From JBBAEA01 sp041656175 (lineage in GTDB: Bacteria; Myxococcota_A; Bradymonadia; UBA4248): DNA of 7,352 bases. Shown here in pieces: positions 1-6,500 of this stretch. A program made the translations under genes and the position numbers. The notes under the pieces were generated by a model. It worked only from the letters and a program-made list of their open reading frames with translations. It did no database searches and had not been told where the DNA came from. The DNA lies in contig JBBAEA010000158.1 in NCBI GenBank assembly GCA_041656175.1, forward strand, positions 1-7,352, in the 5' to 3' direction. Every line of letters starts with the position of its first letter. Position 1 is the first letter of the stretch.

Positions 1-114
1 TTAGCGTCCATCTTCACCAACTGCAATTTCTCGCGCAATTTGTATGGTAAAAATATCTTTTGCGAGGGCTATACCTTGATACCCGGGGCTTTCGAAGAGC
101 TCTCGGCGCAGCAT
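1..114 (-). CDS. Possible small ORF, 37 aa, unknown function
   Basis: I do not recognise this product. Read on the minus strand, an ATG at 114-112 opens a 37-codon frame that ends with TAA exactly at bases 3-1. The peptide begins MLRRELFESPGYQ and ends REIAVGEDGR, with a natural-looking mix of charged and hydrophobic residues and no low complexity, so it reads more like protein than chance. No Shine-Dalgarno is visible. The frame stays open for eight codons upstream of the ATG, to a TGA at 141-139, without another start. It may be a genuine small gene, or the remnant of a longer gene whose 5' part is lost. No domain, signal peptide or membrane segment is apparent. Confidence 0.25.
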   Translation of the reverse strand: MLRRELFESPGYQGIALAKDIFTIQIAREIAVGEDGR

Positions 115-137
115 AGCTATCGCCCGCGTGCGAAACG

Positions 138-160
138 GTCACAGCCAGGATGGCTGTGGC
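138..160. other. Strong hairpin, 10-bp stem with 3-base loop
   Basis: Bases 140-147 (cacagcca) pair perfectly with 151-158 (tggctgtg) around the loop gga, and G138-C160 plus a T139-G159 wobble extend the stem. On the plus strand it is followed by an A-rich run (161-177), not T residues, and on the minus strand no T-tract follows, so it is not an intrinsic terminator in either direction. On the minus strand it lies about 24 bases before the ATG of the 37-aa ORF and contains the TGA at 141-139 in its arm. It could be a leader structure, an mRNA 3' end, or a dispersed palindromic repeat. Confidence 0.5.
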
Positions 161-234
161 AGAAAAGAAAACAAAATGGTGCAGCCTTTTTGTGAGATAG
201 CAGGAGCTATTCTCTTTTGGTGGAATTGTCTCAT
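139..234 (-). CDS. Possible 31-aa ORF overlapping the 67-aa ORF (ATGA)
   Basis: An ATG at 234-232 overlaps the TGA (233-231) of the upstream 67-aa ORF by the ATGA arrangement typical of translational coupling. An AGGAAG element lies six bases before it. The product would start MRQFHQKR and end LPQPSWL at the TGA 141-139. It has no recognisable domain. The support is the start context alone: the 15-base motif carrying the Shine-Dalgarno is the same as that before the 67-aa ORF, and both predicted peptides begin MRQ with different codons (AGA against CGG for Arg). It may well be chance within a repeat. Confidence 0.15.
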   Translation of the reverse strand: MRQFHQKRIAPAISQKGCTILFSFLPQPSWL

Positions 235-434
235 TCTTTGCTTCCTAGAATCCGCATCAAACTTGCGAACAAAAGCCTTTTTTGCTTTAGAGATGCGACG
301 TTTTGCGGCATTTCATTCACTATAAGGCGCTCTGCAAGGCATTCATCCTTTTTTTCTTTGCAATTTTGGCCTATTTCATCGTCAGCGGCGTCCTTTGGCG
401 CGGTCACGACCTCGAGGTCGTTCCCTTGCCGCAT
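231..434 (-). CDS. Possible small protein, 67 aa, with strong RBS
   Basis: I do not recognise this product. The ATG at 434-432 is preceded on the minus strand by a perfect AGGAGG (plus strand cctcct, 441-446) at a six-base spacing, the best ribosome-binding site in the window. The peptide starts MRQGNDLEVVTAPKD, has an acidic and lysine-rich middle with two Cys (CKEKKDEC), and ends with a basic, amphipathic tail (KRLLFASLMRILGSKE). There is no signal peptide or clear membrane helix. It sits exactly between two copies of a 15-base repeat, and its stop overlaps the ATG of a second small ORF. The weakness is the setting: the C-terminal codons lie inside a repeat and the surroundings are low-complexity. 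It is a real small gene or a repeat-borne open frame; I cannot decide between them. Confidence 0.3.
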   Translation of the reverse strand: MRQGNDLEVVTAPKDAADDEIGQNCKEKKDECLAERLIVNEMPQNVASLKQKRLLFASLMRILGSKE

Positions 435-475
435 TCCTTGCCTCCTAGAACTAGGCTCAAAATTGCAAAGAAAAG
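351..475. repeat. Long inverted repeat enclosing a 16-base perfect palindrome
   Basis: Bases 352-367 (ttttctttgcaatttt) are perfectly complementary to 459-474. G368-C458 and wobbles at both ends extend the stem to about 19 bp. The 87-base loop contains the perfect palindrome acgacctcgaggtcgt at 406-421, which as RNA would fold into a 6-bp hairpin with a TCGA tetraloop. The right arm is itself repeated directly at 533-549. The structure overlaps the start of the possible 67-aa ORF. It may be a structured RNA, a protein-binding palindrome, or the result of an inverted duplication. Confidence 0.6.
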
Positions 476-636
476 ATATTTTTGTTTTCTTATTTTTTTC
501 TTATTTTTCTCTTATTTTCTAGAACTAAACTTAAAATTGCAAAGAAAAGATATTTTTGTTTTCTTATTTTCTTCTTTCTTTTCTAGAACTAAACTTAAAT
601 TTGCCCAGAAAAGCATCTTTTTTCTTTGCTTCCTAG
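445..636. repeat. A/T-rich imperfect tandem repeat, about three copies
   Basis: Copies begin at the ctagaact sequences at 445, 519 and 583, giving units of 74, 64 and about 50 bases. The shared core is ctagaact, then a variable part, then aaattgc, then aaagatat-type sequence, followed by pyrimidine-rich runs of unequal length. A diverged fourth copy starts at 245. On the minus strand each core can be read as a short hydrophobic peptide (LFFAILSLVLG in the 445 copy). The spacings are not multiples of three, so the copies are not joined in one frame. With the small ORFs and inverted repeat this accounts for 230-640; I see no confident gene here. Confidence 0.6.
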
Positions 637-650
637 GTAGCGTTTTTTTC

Positions 651-679
651 TTGACAAAGCAGAGGCTTTGCGTTACAAG
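651..679 (+). promoter_or_regulatory. Sigma70-like promoter for tRNA-Leu
   Basis: A perfect -35 hexamer TTGACA (651-656) is followed after 17 bases by TACAAG (674-679), which matches four of six positions of the -10 consensus. Transcription would begin near 686, about 36 bases before the mature tRNA. Orientation, spacing and position directly upstream of the tRNA gene make this the likely promoter. Confidence 0.7.
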
Positions 680-682
680 GCT

Positions 683-711
683 AGCATCTTCGGTGCTTCA
701 CCGTGGATGCT
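683..711 (+). other. Hairpin in the tRNA 5' leader
   Basis: Agcatc (683-688) pairs with gatgct (706-711), and inside it cggtg (691-695) pairs with caccg (699-703) around a 3-base loop, with a small internal loop between the two stems. It lies between the predicted transcription start and tRNA base 1 (722), so most of it would be in the precursor leader removed by RNase P. It could aid processing or be fortuitous. Confidence 0.4.
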
Positions 712-721
712 TTGAATTTGT

Positions 722-805
722 GCGAGGATGGCGGAATTGGTAGACGCGCTAGGTTGAGGGCCTAGTCCCGGTTACGGGGTGGGGGTTCGATCCCCCCTTC
801 TCGCA
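722..805 (+). tRNA. tRNA-Leu (anticodon GAG)
   Basis: This class II tRNA decodes CUC and CUU leucine codons. The acceptor stem pairs GCGAGGA (722-728) with TTCTCGC (798-804), including one G-T pair, and the discriminator base A is 805. The anticodon stem CTAGG/CCTAG (749-753, 761-765) encloses the loop TTGAGGG with anticodon GAG at 756-758. The long variable arm (766-779) is typical of leucine tRNA. The T stem GGGGG/CCCCC encloses TTCGATC. CCA is not encoded and must be added after transcription. It has its own promoter and terminator and no neighbouring tRNA in the window. Confidence 0.97.
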
Positions 806-807
806 TG

Positions 808-838
808 GCGGCACATGAAAGTGTGTCGCTTTTTTTTT
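808..838 (+). terminator. Rho-independent terminator of tRNA-Leu
   Basis: An 8-bp stem, gcggcaca (808-815) with tgtgtcgc (822-829) including one G-T pair, closes a six-base loop and is followed directly by nine T residues (830-838). It starts two bases after the tRNA 3' end, so the tRNA appears to be a single-gene transcript. Confidence 0.9.
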
Positions 839-841
839 ACC

Positions 842-921
842 CTAAAGATGTACAAAATTTGCCCTCAAGAAGTACAAAGAGCTTTGAGGCGCTAGCCCCC
901 CATACATCAAAGCATCTTTAG
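842..921. repeat. Nested inverted repeats downstream of the rhomboid gene
   Basis: Ctaaagatg (842-850) is complementary to catctttag (913-921). Within this, gctttga (881-887) pairs with tcaaagc (907-913), or alternatively cctcaa (863-868) with ttgagg (884-889), so mutually exclusive folds exist. It occupies the gap between the convergent tRNA unit and rhomboid gene. The minus-strand transcript lacks a T-tract after it, so it is not a standard terminator, though it may protect the mRNA 3' end. Confidence 0.35.
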
Positions 922-938
922 CAAGTGTGTGCCCCAAA

Positions 939-2036
939 CTACTTCATAGGACAAAGTTCTACTGCGATTTCGTTGTATTGCTTGGCAGTTAATGAGCTTT
1001 TTGCCAGTTCACACAATTCGTCAGCCTTTTGTATTTCGCCAGTCATGCGATAAGCAAGTACAAGGTTGTTAATATTAGCAAAGTTTTTGCTGTCCTGTCT
1101 GTAGGCTTTTTCGCAAGCTAAAGCGGCGCTCGCTGGGCGTATTTCTTTAATCGCTGAAATACACGCGTTTTGTAGTCTTAGGCTTTGGCTTTCCATGAGC
1201 ATCTCGCTGGTAGACCAGGCAAGACTCGCCGTACCAATAACGAGTAAAATCGCAGCCAAGCGCGTGGGCCACAATTTCGTGTAACCCGTAAAACCTTGTA
1301 TCGGCAACACAGCGCCAGCGATGCAGCCAAGAATAAAGCCGCTTCCATGTGCAATGTTGTCTATCCCCATGGTTCCCGATACCGAAATAATAAAGCCAAA
1401 AATCATGACAAAGGCCGCAGACATAAACATGGCCTGACTGATTTTACGCCCAGAAGCCGTTTTGTCGCGCCGTGCTGCGGTAGCGATCATGCCGACGAAA
1501 GCCATCAACCCCCCCGATGCTCCCGCTGCAAAACTTGGTGTCCCCAAGACATTGGAGCAGGCCATTGACGCTGTGCCCAAGATAATAAAAGAGGCTAGGG
1601 TCATGGCGGAGCCAAAATAGCGTTCTACCCAAGGACCCACCGCCCTAAGCGCTGAGGCGTTGAACAAAATATGTATAAGCCCGATGTGCACAAAGTTCGC
1701 CATAATGAGGCGCCATGGCTCAAACTCACCGCGTACATGCGCACCCCAACGCCACAGTATTTCCATAGGCGGCGACATGAGCAACTGCGAGAAAGCAAAG
1801 TTGTCTGCACGCATGACGTCCACGCTCATGAGCAAAAAGAAGATAATAATAACGACTAATAATATCTTCGTAGCTGGAGTGCTTTTGGGAACGATGTTTT
1901 GCAGCGTTTTGTAAAAACGCCACTCCCAAGCAGGCATTTGGCGCGCATCACAAAAAGGACATCGAGGGTCGTGGATGGGCACAAAAGCTTGGCAGGCAGA
2001 ACATGTTTTATAAGGTGATGAACTTTGCATAGTCAT
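939..2036 (-). CDS. Rhomboid family intramembrane serine protease with zinc ribbon and C-terminal TPR-like domain
   Basis: The 365-aa product cleaves transmembrane substrates within the inner membrane, as known for rhomboids. An N-terminal zinc ribbon carries CSAC (C12, C15) and CPFC (C26, C29). A first helix lies at about 57-71. The rhomboid core follows: WR at 108-109, HxxxxHxxxN (H117, H122, N126), GASGG with catalytic S174, and AHGSG with catalytic H230, so the dyad is intact. A seventh helix at about 258-275 precedes a helical, TPR-like tail (280-365) with four Cys (292, 308, 342, 362). With seven helices and a cytoplasmic N-terminus the tail should be periplasmic (inference). The start is ATG at 2036; ATG at 2030 has a better-spaced GAGAG and is an alternative. 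The substrate is unknown. It lies 80 bases downstream of ctpA and may share its transcript. Confidence 0.9.
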   Translation of the reverse strand: MTMQSSSPYKTCSACQAFVPIHDPRCPFCDARQMPAWEWRFYKTLQNIVPKSTPATKILLVVIIIFFLLMSVDVMRADNFAFSQLLMSPPMEILWRWGAHVRGEFEPWRLIMANFVHIGLIHILFNASALRAVGPWVERYFGSAMTLASFIILGTASMACSNVLGTPSFAAGASGGLMAFVGMIATAARRDKTASGRKISQAMFMSAAFVMIFGFIISVSGTMGIDNIAHGSGFILGCIAGAVLPIQGFTGYTKLWPTRLAAILLVIGTASLAWSTSEMLMESQSLRLQNACISAIKEIRPASAALACEKAYRQDSKNFANINNLVLAYRMTGEIQKADELCELAKSSLTAKQYNEIAVELCPMK

Positions 2037-2116
2037 ATGCTCTCATGGAATACAGCGCACGTAAGAGGAGGGGGAAGAAACGCAATGAAATCGCGTATAT
2101 GCGCTATAAAATAAAT

Positions 2117-3364
2117 TTATTGCTTTGCTCTTTTAGCGAAGTCTAGGGCTTTTAGTTGGTTTAGCGCCGTGAATTCCTGTAAATCGTGTATAAGAAAATC
2201 GGCGTCCTCCGCGGCGATATCGTCGCTTGCTTTGAGGCTGCCCTTAAGATCGCGCTCGCGTATTCCCGCTCTGGATTTTGCGGAGACGGCGGTTTTTTCG
2301 ACAGTGATGTCGGGTTCGACGCCCAAAGCTTGAATGCAACGGTTAGCGGGGCTGTAGTATTTCGCGACGGTGAGTTTAACGCTGGAGCCATCGGGGAGTG
2401 TAAAGATGCTTTGAACCGAACCTTTGCCAAATGAGCGTTGCCCAACAATCATTGCGCGGTGGTGATCCTGTAGGGCGGCTGCGACAATTTCGGAGGCCGA
2501 CGCGCTGCCTTCATCGATGAGTACCACCAACGGAATGTCGTAACTGGCGCCAGTGGGAGCGGCGGAGTGGGATTCAATCAGCTTGTCGTTGCGCCCCTTA
2601 ACGCTTACGATGAGGCCAGAATGAAGGAAGAGACGAGTGAGTTCAACGCCCTCTTGTAAGTAGCCGCCTGGATTTCCGCGTAGATCGAGGATGAGCCCGC
2701 GCAGGGGAGCTGCGTTGTTACGCTCTAATTGGGCAATGGCTTGCTTGACCTTTTGAGTGCTGGCTTGCCCAAAACTTCGCAAATGAATAAGCCCAAAATC
2801 GCGCTCTACAAGACGACTGACCAATGTTTCAAGTTGCACGGCGCCGCGCTCAATGAGGAAGTTACGAGGCTTGAGCTCACCTGGACGAGAAACGACGAAT
2901 TTCACGATGCTGCCCGCTTCACCGCGGATTTTACCCAATAAATCATCTAAACTTAATTGTTCGACGGATTCATCATCGATCGACAAAATAATATCCCCGG
3001 CTTTGAGGCCAGCTTTTTGTGCAGGGCCGCGCCAGAATGGCATAACGACGACGAGTTTATTGTCTTGCACTCCCATTTCGGCGCCAATACCGACGTAGGC
3101 GCCGTCAAGTTGGGATTTAAACTCGCGGTTTTCTTTGGCCGATAAATATGATGAATGCGGGTCTAATGACTTGAGGATTCCGCGTATAGCGCCATCGATG
3201 ATGGCTTCGCGATCGACTGTCTCTACATAGCTCTGTTCAATACGCGCTAATACTTGGGCGAGCAAGTCGAGCTTTTCGTAACCATCGCGAGGGGGTTTAG
3301 CATTAAGTGTGGAGGCGCTAAGTACAATAGATAGTATAAAAAGAACGTTGATGAGTTTTTGCAT
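2117..3364 (-). CDS. ctpA: S41 family carboxy-terminal processing protease (CtpA type)
   Basis: This periplasmic serine protease trims or degrades proteins from their C-termini. Counting from the ATG at 3364 it has 415 aa. A signal peptide covers about 1-22 (hydrophobic VLFILSIVLSAS, likely cleavage after LNA). An N-terminal helical region with LDPHSSYL is at about 67-74, and a PDZ domain at about 88-165 (GPAQKAGLKAGDIILSID). The protease core has RGNPGGYL near 229-236, nucleophile S289 in GSASASE, general base K314 in FGKGSVQ, and Q318. The S-K-Q spacing of 25 and 4 is the same as in Bacillus CtpB. A TTG at 3400 is in frame but adds 12 residues before the signal peptide and lies in a hairpin, so ATG is preferred, although its ribosome-binding site is weak. 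The length is usual for CtpA and shorter than Prc. Confidence 0.95.
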   Translation of the reverse strand: MQKLINVLFILSIVLSASTLNAKPPRDGYEKLDLLAQVLARIEQSYVETVDREAIIDGAIRGILKSLDPHSSYLSAKENREFKSQLDGAYVGIGAEMGVQDNKLVVVMPFWRGPAQKAGLKAGDIILSIDDESVEQLSLDDLLGKIRGEAGSIVKFVVSRPGELKPRNFLIERGAVQLETLVSRLVERDFGLIHLRSFGQASTQKVKQAIAQLERNNAAPLRGLILDLRGNPGGYLQEGVELTRLFLHSGLIVSVKGRNDKLIESHSAAPTGASYDIPLVVLIDEGSASASEIVAAALQDHHRAMIVGQRSFGKGSVQSIFTLPDGSSVKLTVAKYYSPANRCIQALGVEPDITVEKTAVSAKSRAGIRERDLKGSLKASDDIAAEDADFLIHDLQEFTALNQLKALDFAKRAKQ

Positions 3365-3383
3365 AAGAAGACTCTGATTTATT

Positions 3384-3401
3384 TTTGGGCTCCGCCCCAA
3401 A
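3384..3401 (-). other. GC-rich hairpin in the ctpA leader
   Basis: On the minus strand TTTGGG (3401-3396) can pair with CCCAAA (3389-3384), or GGGC with GCCC around a 3-base loop. It resembles the palindrome TTGGGGCGGAGCCCCAA, which I recall as a common intergenic element in bacteria. It lies about 20 bases upstream of the ATG and could affect translation. No T-tract follows it on the minus strand. Confidence 0.35.
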
Positions 3402-3435
3402 CCCCGTTTTCTTTTGTAGGGCGCTGCTCACACCT

Positions 3436-3476
3436 CACTACGGGCTAGCGACCATAGAACTTTTTTTGGCGTAGTG
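3436..3476. repeat. Weak inverted repeat between the TPR gene and ctpA
   Basis: Cactacg (3436-3442) is complementary to cgtagtg (3470-3476) with a 27-base loop that contains seven T residues on the plus strand. It lies in the 190-base gap between the TPR stop and the ctpA start. I see no convincing promoter or intrinsic terminator in that gap, which leaves the possibility that the two genes are co-transcribed. Confidence 0.25.
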
Positions 3477-3554
3477 CCTTGATTTGATGAACTTTATTTT
3501 GAACGCAAGTCTGACTTTCTTATTTCGATTCGTGCAAAGGTCTTAATATAGGTA

Positions 3555-6500
3555 TCATTCTGTTAGTTCATAAGAAGTTTTTAATACCGGATAATTCTTG
3601 TTTTGAATTTTAGATAAGAGTTCGGCTGATTTTGCCGAATATTGGTTGTAGGTACCGAATTGTAGGGTAATTTCGTGCGCGTACTCTAAAAGTGCAGCGG
3701 CAGCGTCTTCGGCTGGGAATATCAGTTCGTCTTCGAGCCAAATGAGGTATTCCTCTTGCTCTTCGGGTTTGGACTGAAGTTCTTTGGGAACGGGTAGAGC
3801 CTTGAACGCGTCTCTAAACTTTAGCGCCATCTCGGCTAAACGCAGGGCGCTTGCCGTCGAAACGCGTGCGCTTCGCAGTTGTATGGCTTCTTTATAGAGT
3901 TTTTCGGCGGCTAGCCTAGCTTTGGCTTTTTCATCGATGCGGCGTCGTAGGGTGCGAACGGGGAATTCAAGTTGCACATCGTCAAAAGCGCGGTGCGCGA
4001 CTTCGGCGCGTAAAAAGCGCTCTTGAGCCGCCAAAGCGATGGGTAGCTCAAGCTTTTCGCGTTGAATGGCGTCAAGGTTTGCTTTGCAAAGCGCAATGTC
4101 TCCAGCTTCTAGGGCATATTCGGCCTTTAAAAGTAGGGCGCGATCTTGGATTGTCTGATCCTCTGTGTGTGCGGTTTCAAGTAGCTCTAAAGCCGTCTCC
4201 AAATCATCTGATTTAAGGAGTCGCGCCAGCATAAAGAGCGAATTTACGCGGGTGATAAGTGCCCTAGCGTCTGCTCTTTCACCGAGAACGTAGTTGCCCG
4301 ATAATTCATAAAGATCCCAGTCGCCAGCGTTGTTTACTTTTAGGTAATCGCGCAGAAGCTGGGCAGCGGCATCGTCTTTGCCAAGAGCTAGAGCTAGTTG
4401 TACGCCGTGCATAACGGCTAGCGCTGGAGTGGGGTTAGGCTCTGAGCTGAGTCCGATTTGTGCGCAACGCTGGAAGGCTTGCAGCGCTTGGTCGTAGTTT
4501 CCGCTTTGAACGTGAAGTTCAGCTAAGCGCAGCATCGCGTCGCTTCGGCTGCTGACTGTTTGCGTTGGTAAATTTAAAAACGCTTCGTACTGTCGTTTGG
4601 CGTCGCTGTAAGCTTTGCCTTGGTCGAGGTAGTTTGCTGCTTTGTAAATAGCGGGCCCGTATAAATCTTCACGATTTGCGAAATTCGTTTGCATCGCTAT
4701 GAGTTTTTCACTAGCGCTATGGAATTCACCCGAGTTGGCGAGTTCTGCAGCACTCATGTCGGTGGCGTAGGCTGCTGCGTCTTCTAGTTCGCGTGCGCTG
4801 TAGTGTTTAAAGTTTTGTTTTTCTTTTAACCACTGCGCCCAGTACGCGATTTTATCCCAGTTTTTGGCTTTATTATAGAGTTCGAACATAGACCCGACGG
4901 AGACAGCCGCGTAACGATGTTGGGGGAAGTTAGTCACTATGGCGTCGAAACGTTTAGCAGATTCGTTGTAGTGGTTTTTAGCGCGGTAGAGTTCAGCACT
5001 GCGCCACAAAAAGGCTGGTGTATCGTCATCTTTGGGGTAGAGACTTGAGTATTGCCCCACAGCGTTGACAAAATCTTCTTCGGCTTTTGTTAGTTCTATG
5101 GCATCAAACACGACGCTATCGCGCTTTTCTTCGATAAAGTTCTGTGCTTTTGCTGAATTAACTAATGACCAGCTAGGGTTATCGGTGGCTAAGATATTGG
5201 CGTAAACAAAAACCATTCGGTTTGCTGCAGCTTGACTGTGATCTTCTTGTGACTCGATGCGAGATTCTCGCAGATCAATAACGCGTTGGTATTGCGCCGC
5301 TGCTTTACGCATTTCAGGGAGTAGGGTTTGGGCGCTCTCTCTAAAGCGCGCGGGTTGTTTGCCTTCACGACGTTTAAGCTCCGAGAGCGCCGTATCGGAA
5401 AGTTCGTCAAGCGTATAAGCGTAGTAAAAGTGCGCATCATACGCGTCCTTAGAATCGCCGAAGCTCTTCAAATAATCGCTAAGATAGCGCGATGCTCTGC
5501 TTAGGGCTGCGGTTTTTTCTGTGCCCGCTAAGGCGTCGGCAGCGAGGAGTTCTTCCGCTGACATACGCGTGAGTTCACGCGCGCAGTAGGCGTGTGCTTG
5601 TGCAAGATCATGGCTTTCGTCGGCGTTGGTTACGGACCACGAGCTAGCAGGCATAAGGTGTGCAATGTGGCGTAAACGCTCTGTTTGCGCTTTTTCCTTC
5701 ATATTGGCATTTTCGTAAGCAGCGACTTGTGCTTGCGCGTAACGCCAATATTTAGGGCTAATCTCATTGATGAGTAGATCTTCATAAACGGCTATTTCTT
5801 CTTCATACTTTGCGCGCGCGCCCAATATCGTGGCTAGTTGCTCAAGCTTCTCGATCTGCTTTGCATAGGGTAATTTTTTTTGCATGTATGCTTTGGCTTG
5901 GAGCCAGCCATCGGGTATTTCAGCGTAGGTCGAAATAAGATCATTGAGCGCTTGGTTTCTAAATGAGACTACGCCTTGGCTTAGAAGATTTTCGTCGATT
6001 TGCCCGTCTTGATCTCGTGGACCCGAATATTCTTCGTCGATAAGCTCAATAACCTGTTTAAACAACGAAATTGCTTCGCGATACGATTCTTCATCAGCGA
6101 GGTTGAGGTAGGTCCAGGCCAGCTTGTAGCGCGCATAGTTGCGGAATTTACTGTTCTCAAAATCATCGAGGATCTTTTGGTAGGCAGCTTGTGCCGTGCC
6201 AGAGCTTTTTTGGGCAAAATAGAACTCGCCTAAAGCAAGGTAGGCTGCATCTAGGTTTTTGGCTTTGGGGTAGCTTTGGGTTAAGCGGTGCAAAAAGGCA
6301 ACGCCTTCTTTTTCGCGGTTCGCGCGTATGAGCGCGTCGCCTAAGCGATACAAAACCTCGTCGTTGCGCTCATAATTTGGATAGTCATCAAGAACTTTGC
6401 GGTACACTTCAATAGCTTTACTGTAGTCTGCAACAGGCTCAACAGCGCAAACATCCTTACAATCCTCTTGCTGAGCAAGCCACTCTCGCCTTGCGCGCAA

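Larger units (their letters stand above)
234..636 (-). repeat. Three spaced copies of a 15-base motif carrying RBS-like AGGARG
   Basis: The plus-strand motif TTCYTTGCYTCCTAG occurs at 234-248, 434-448 and 622-636. The outer two are identical and the middle differs at two bases. On the minus strand it reads CTAGGARGCAARGAA, a Shine-Dalgarno-like sequence. In the first two copies an ATG follows immediately and the next codons encode MRQ in both. In the third, an ATG lies further on (616-614) and opens a 34-aa lysine-rich frame to 512. The spacings are 200 and 188 bases. The minus-strand sequence 5' of the motif is also related between the copies at 245-290 and 445-480. Confidence 0.6.

Noticed and set aside
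138..160. SECIS element directing selenocysteine at the TGA
   Set aside because: Bacterial SECIS hairpins lie just downstream of the UGA, whereas here the UGA is in the 3' arm and no selenoprotein-like context is visible.
217..522. Plus-strand 101-aa frame
   Set aside because: It starts at TTG with no Shine-Dalgarno and its composition follows the low-complexity repeats on the opposite strand.
303..743. Plus-strand 146-aa frame rich in Phe
   Set aside because: It starts at TTG without a ribosome-binding site, is made of T-rich repeat sequence, crosses the tRNA promoter and runs 22 bases into the tRNA-Leu gene.
722..805. tRNA-Leu as an integration site for a mobile element
   Set aside because: I see no repeat of the tRNA 3' end elsewhere in the window and no integrase gene.
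3365..3400. TTG start for ctpA giving 12 extra residues
   Set aside because: The extra residues would precede a good signal peptide, the TTG lies in a hairpin, and the ATG at 3364 places the basic and hydrophobic segments correctly.
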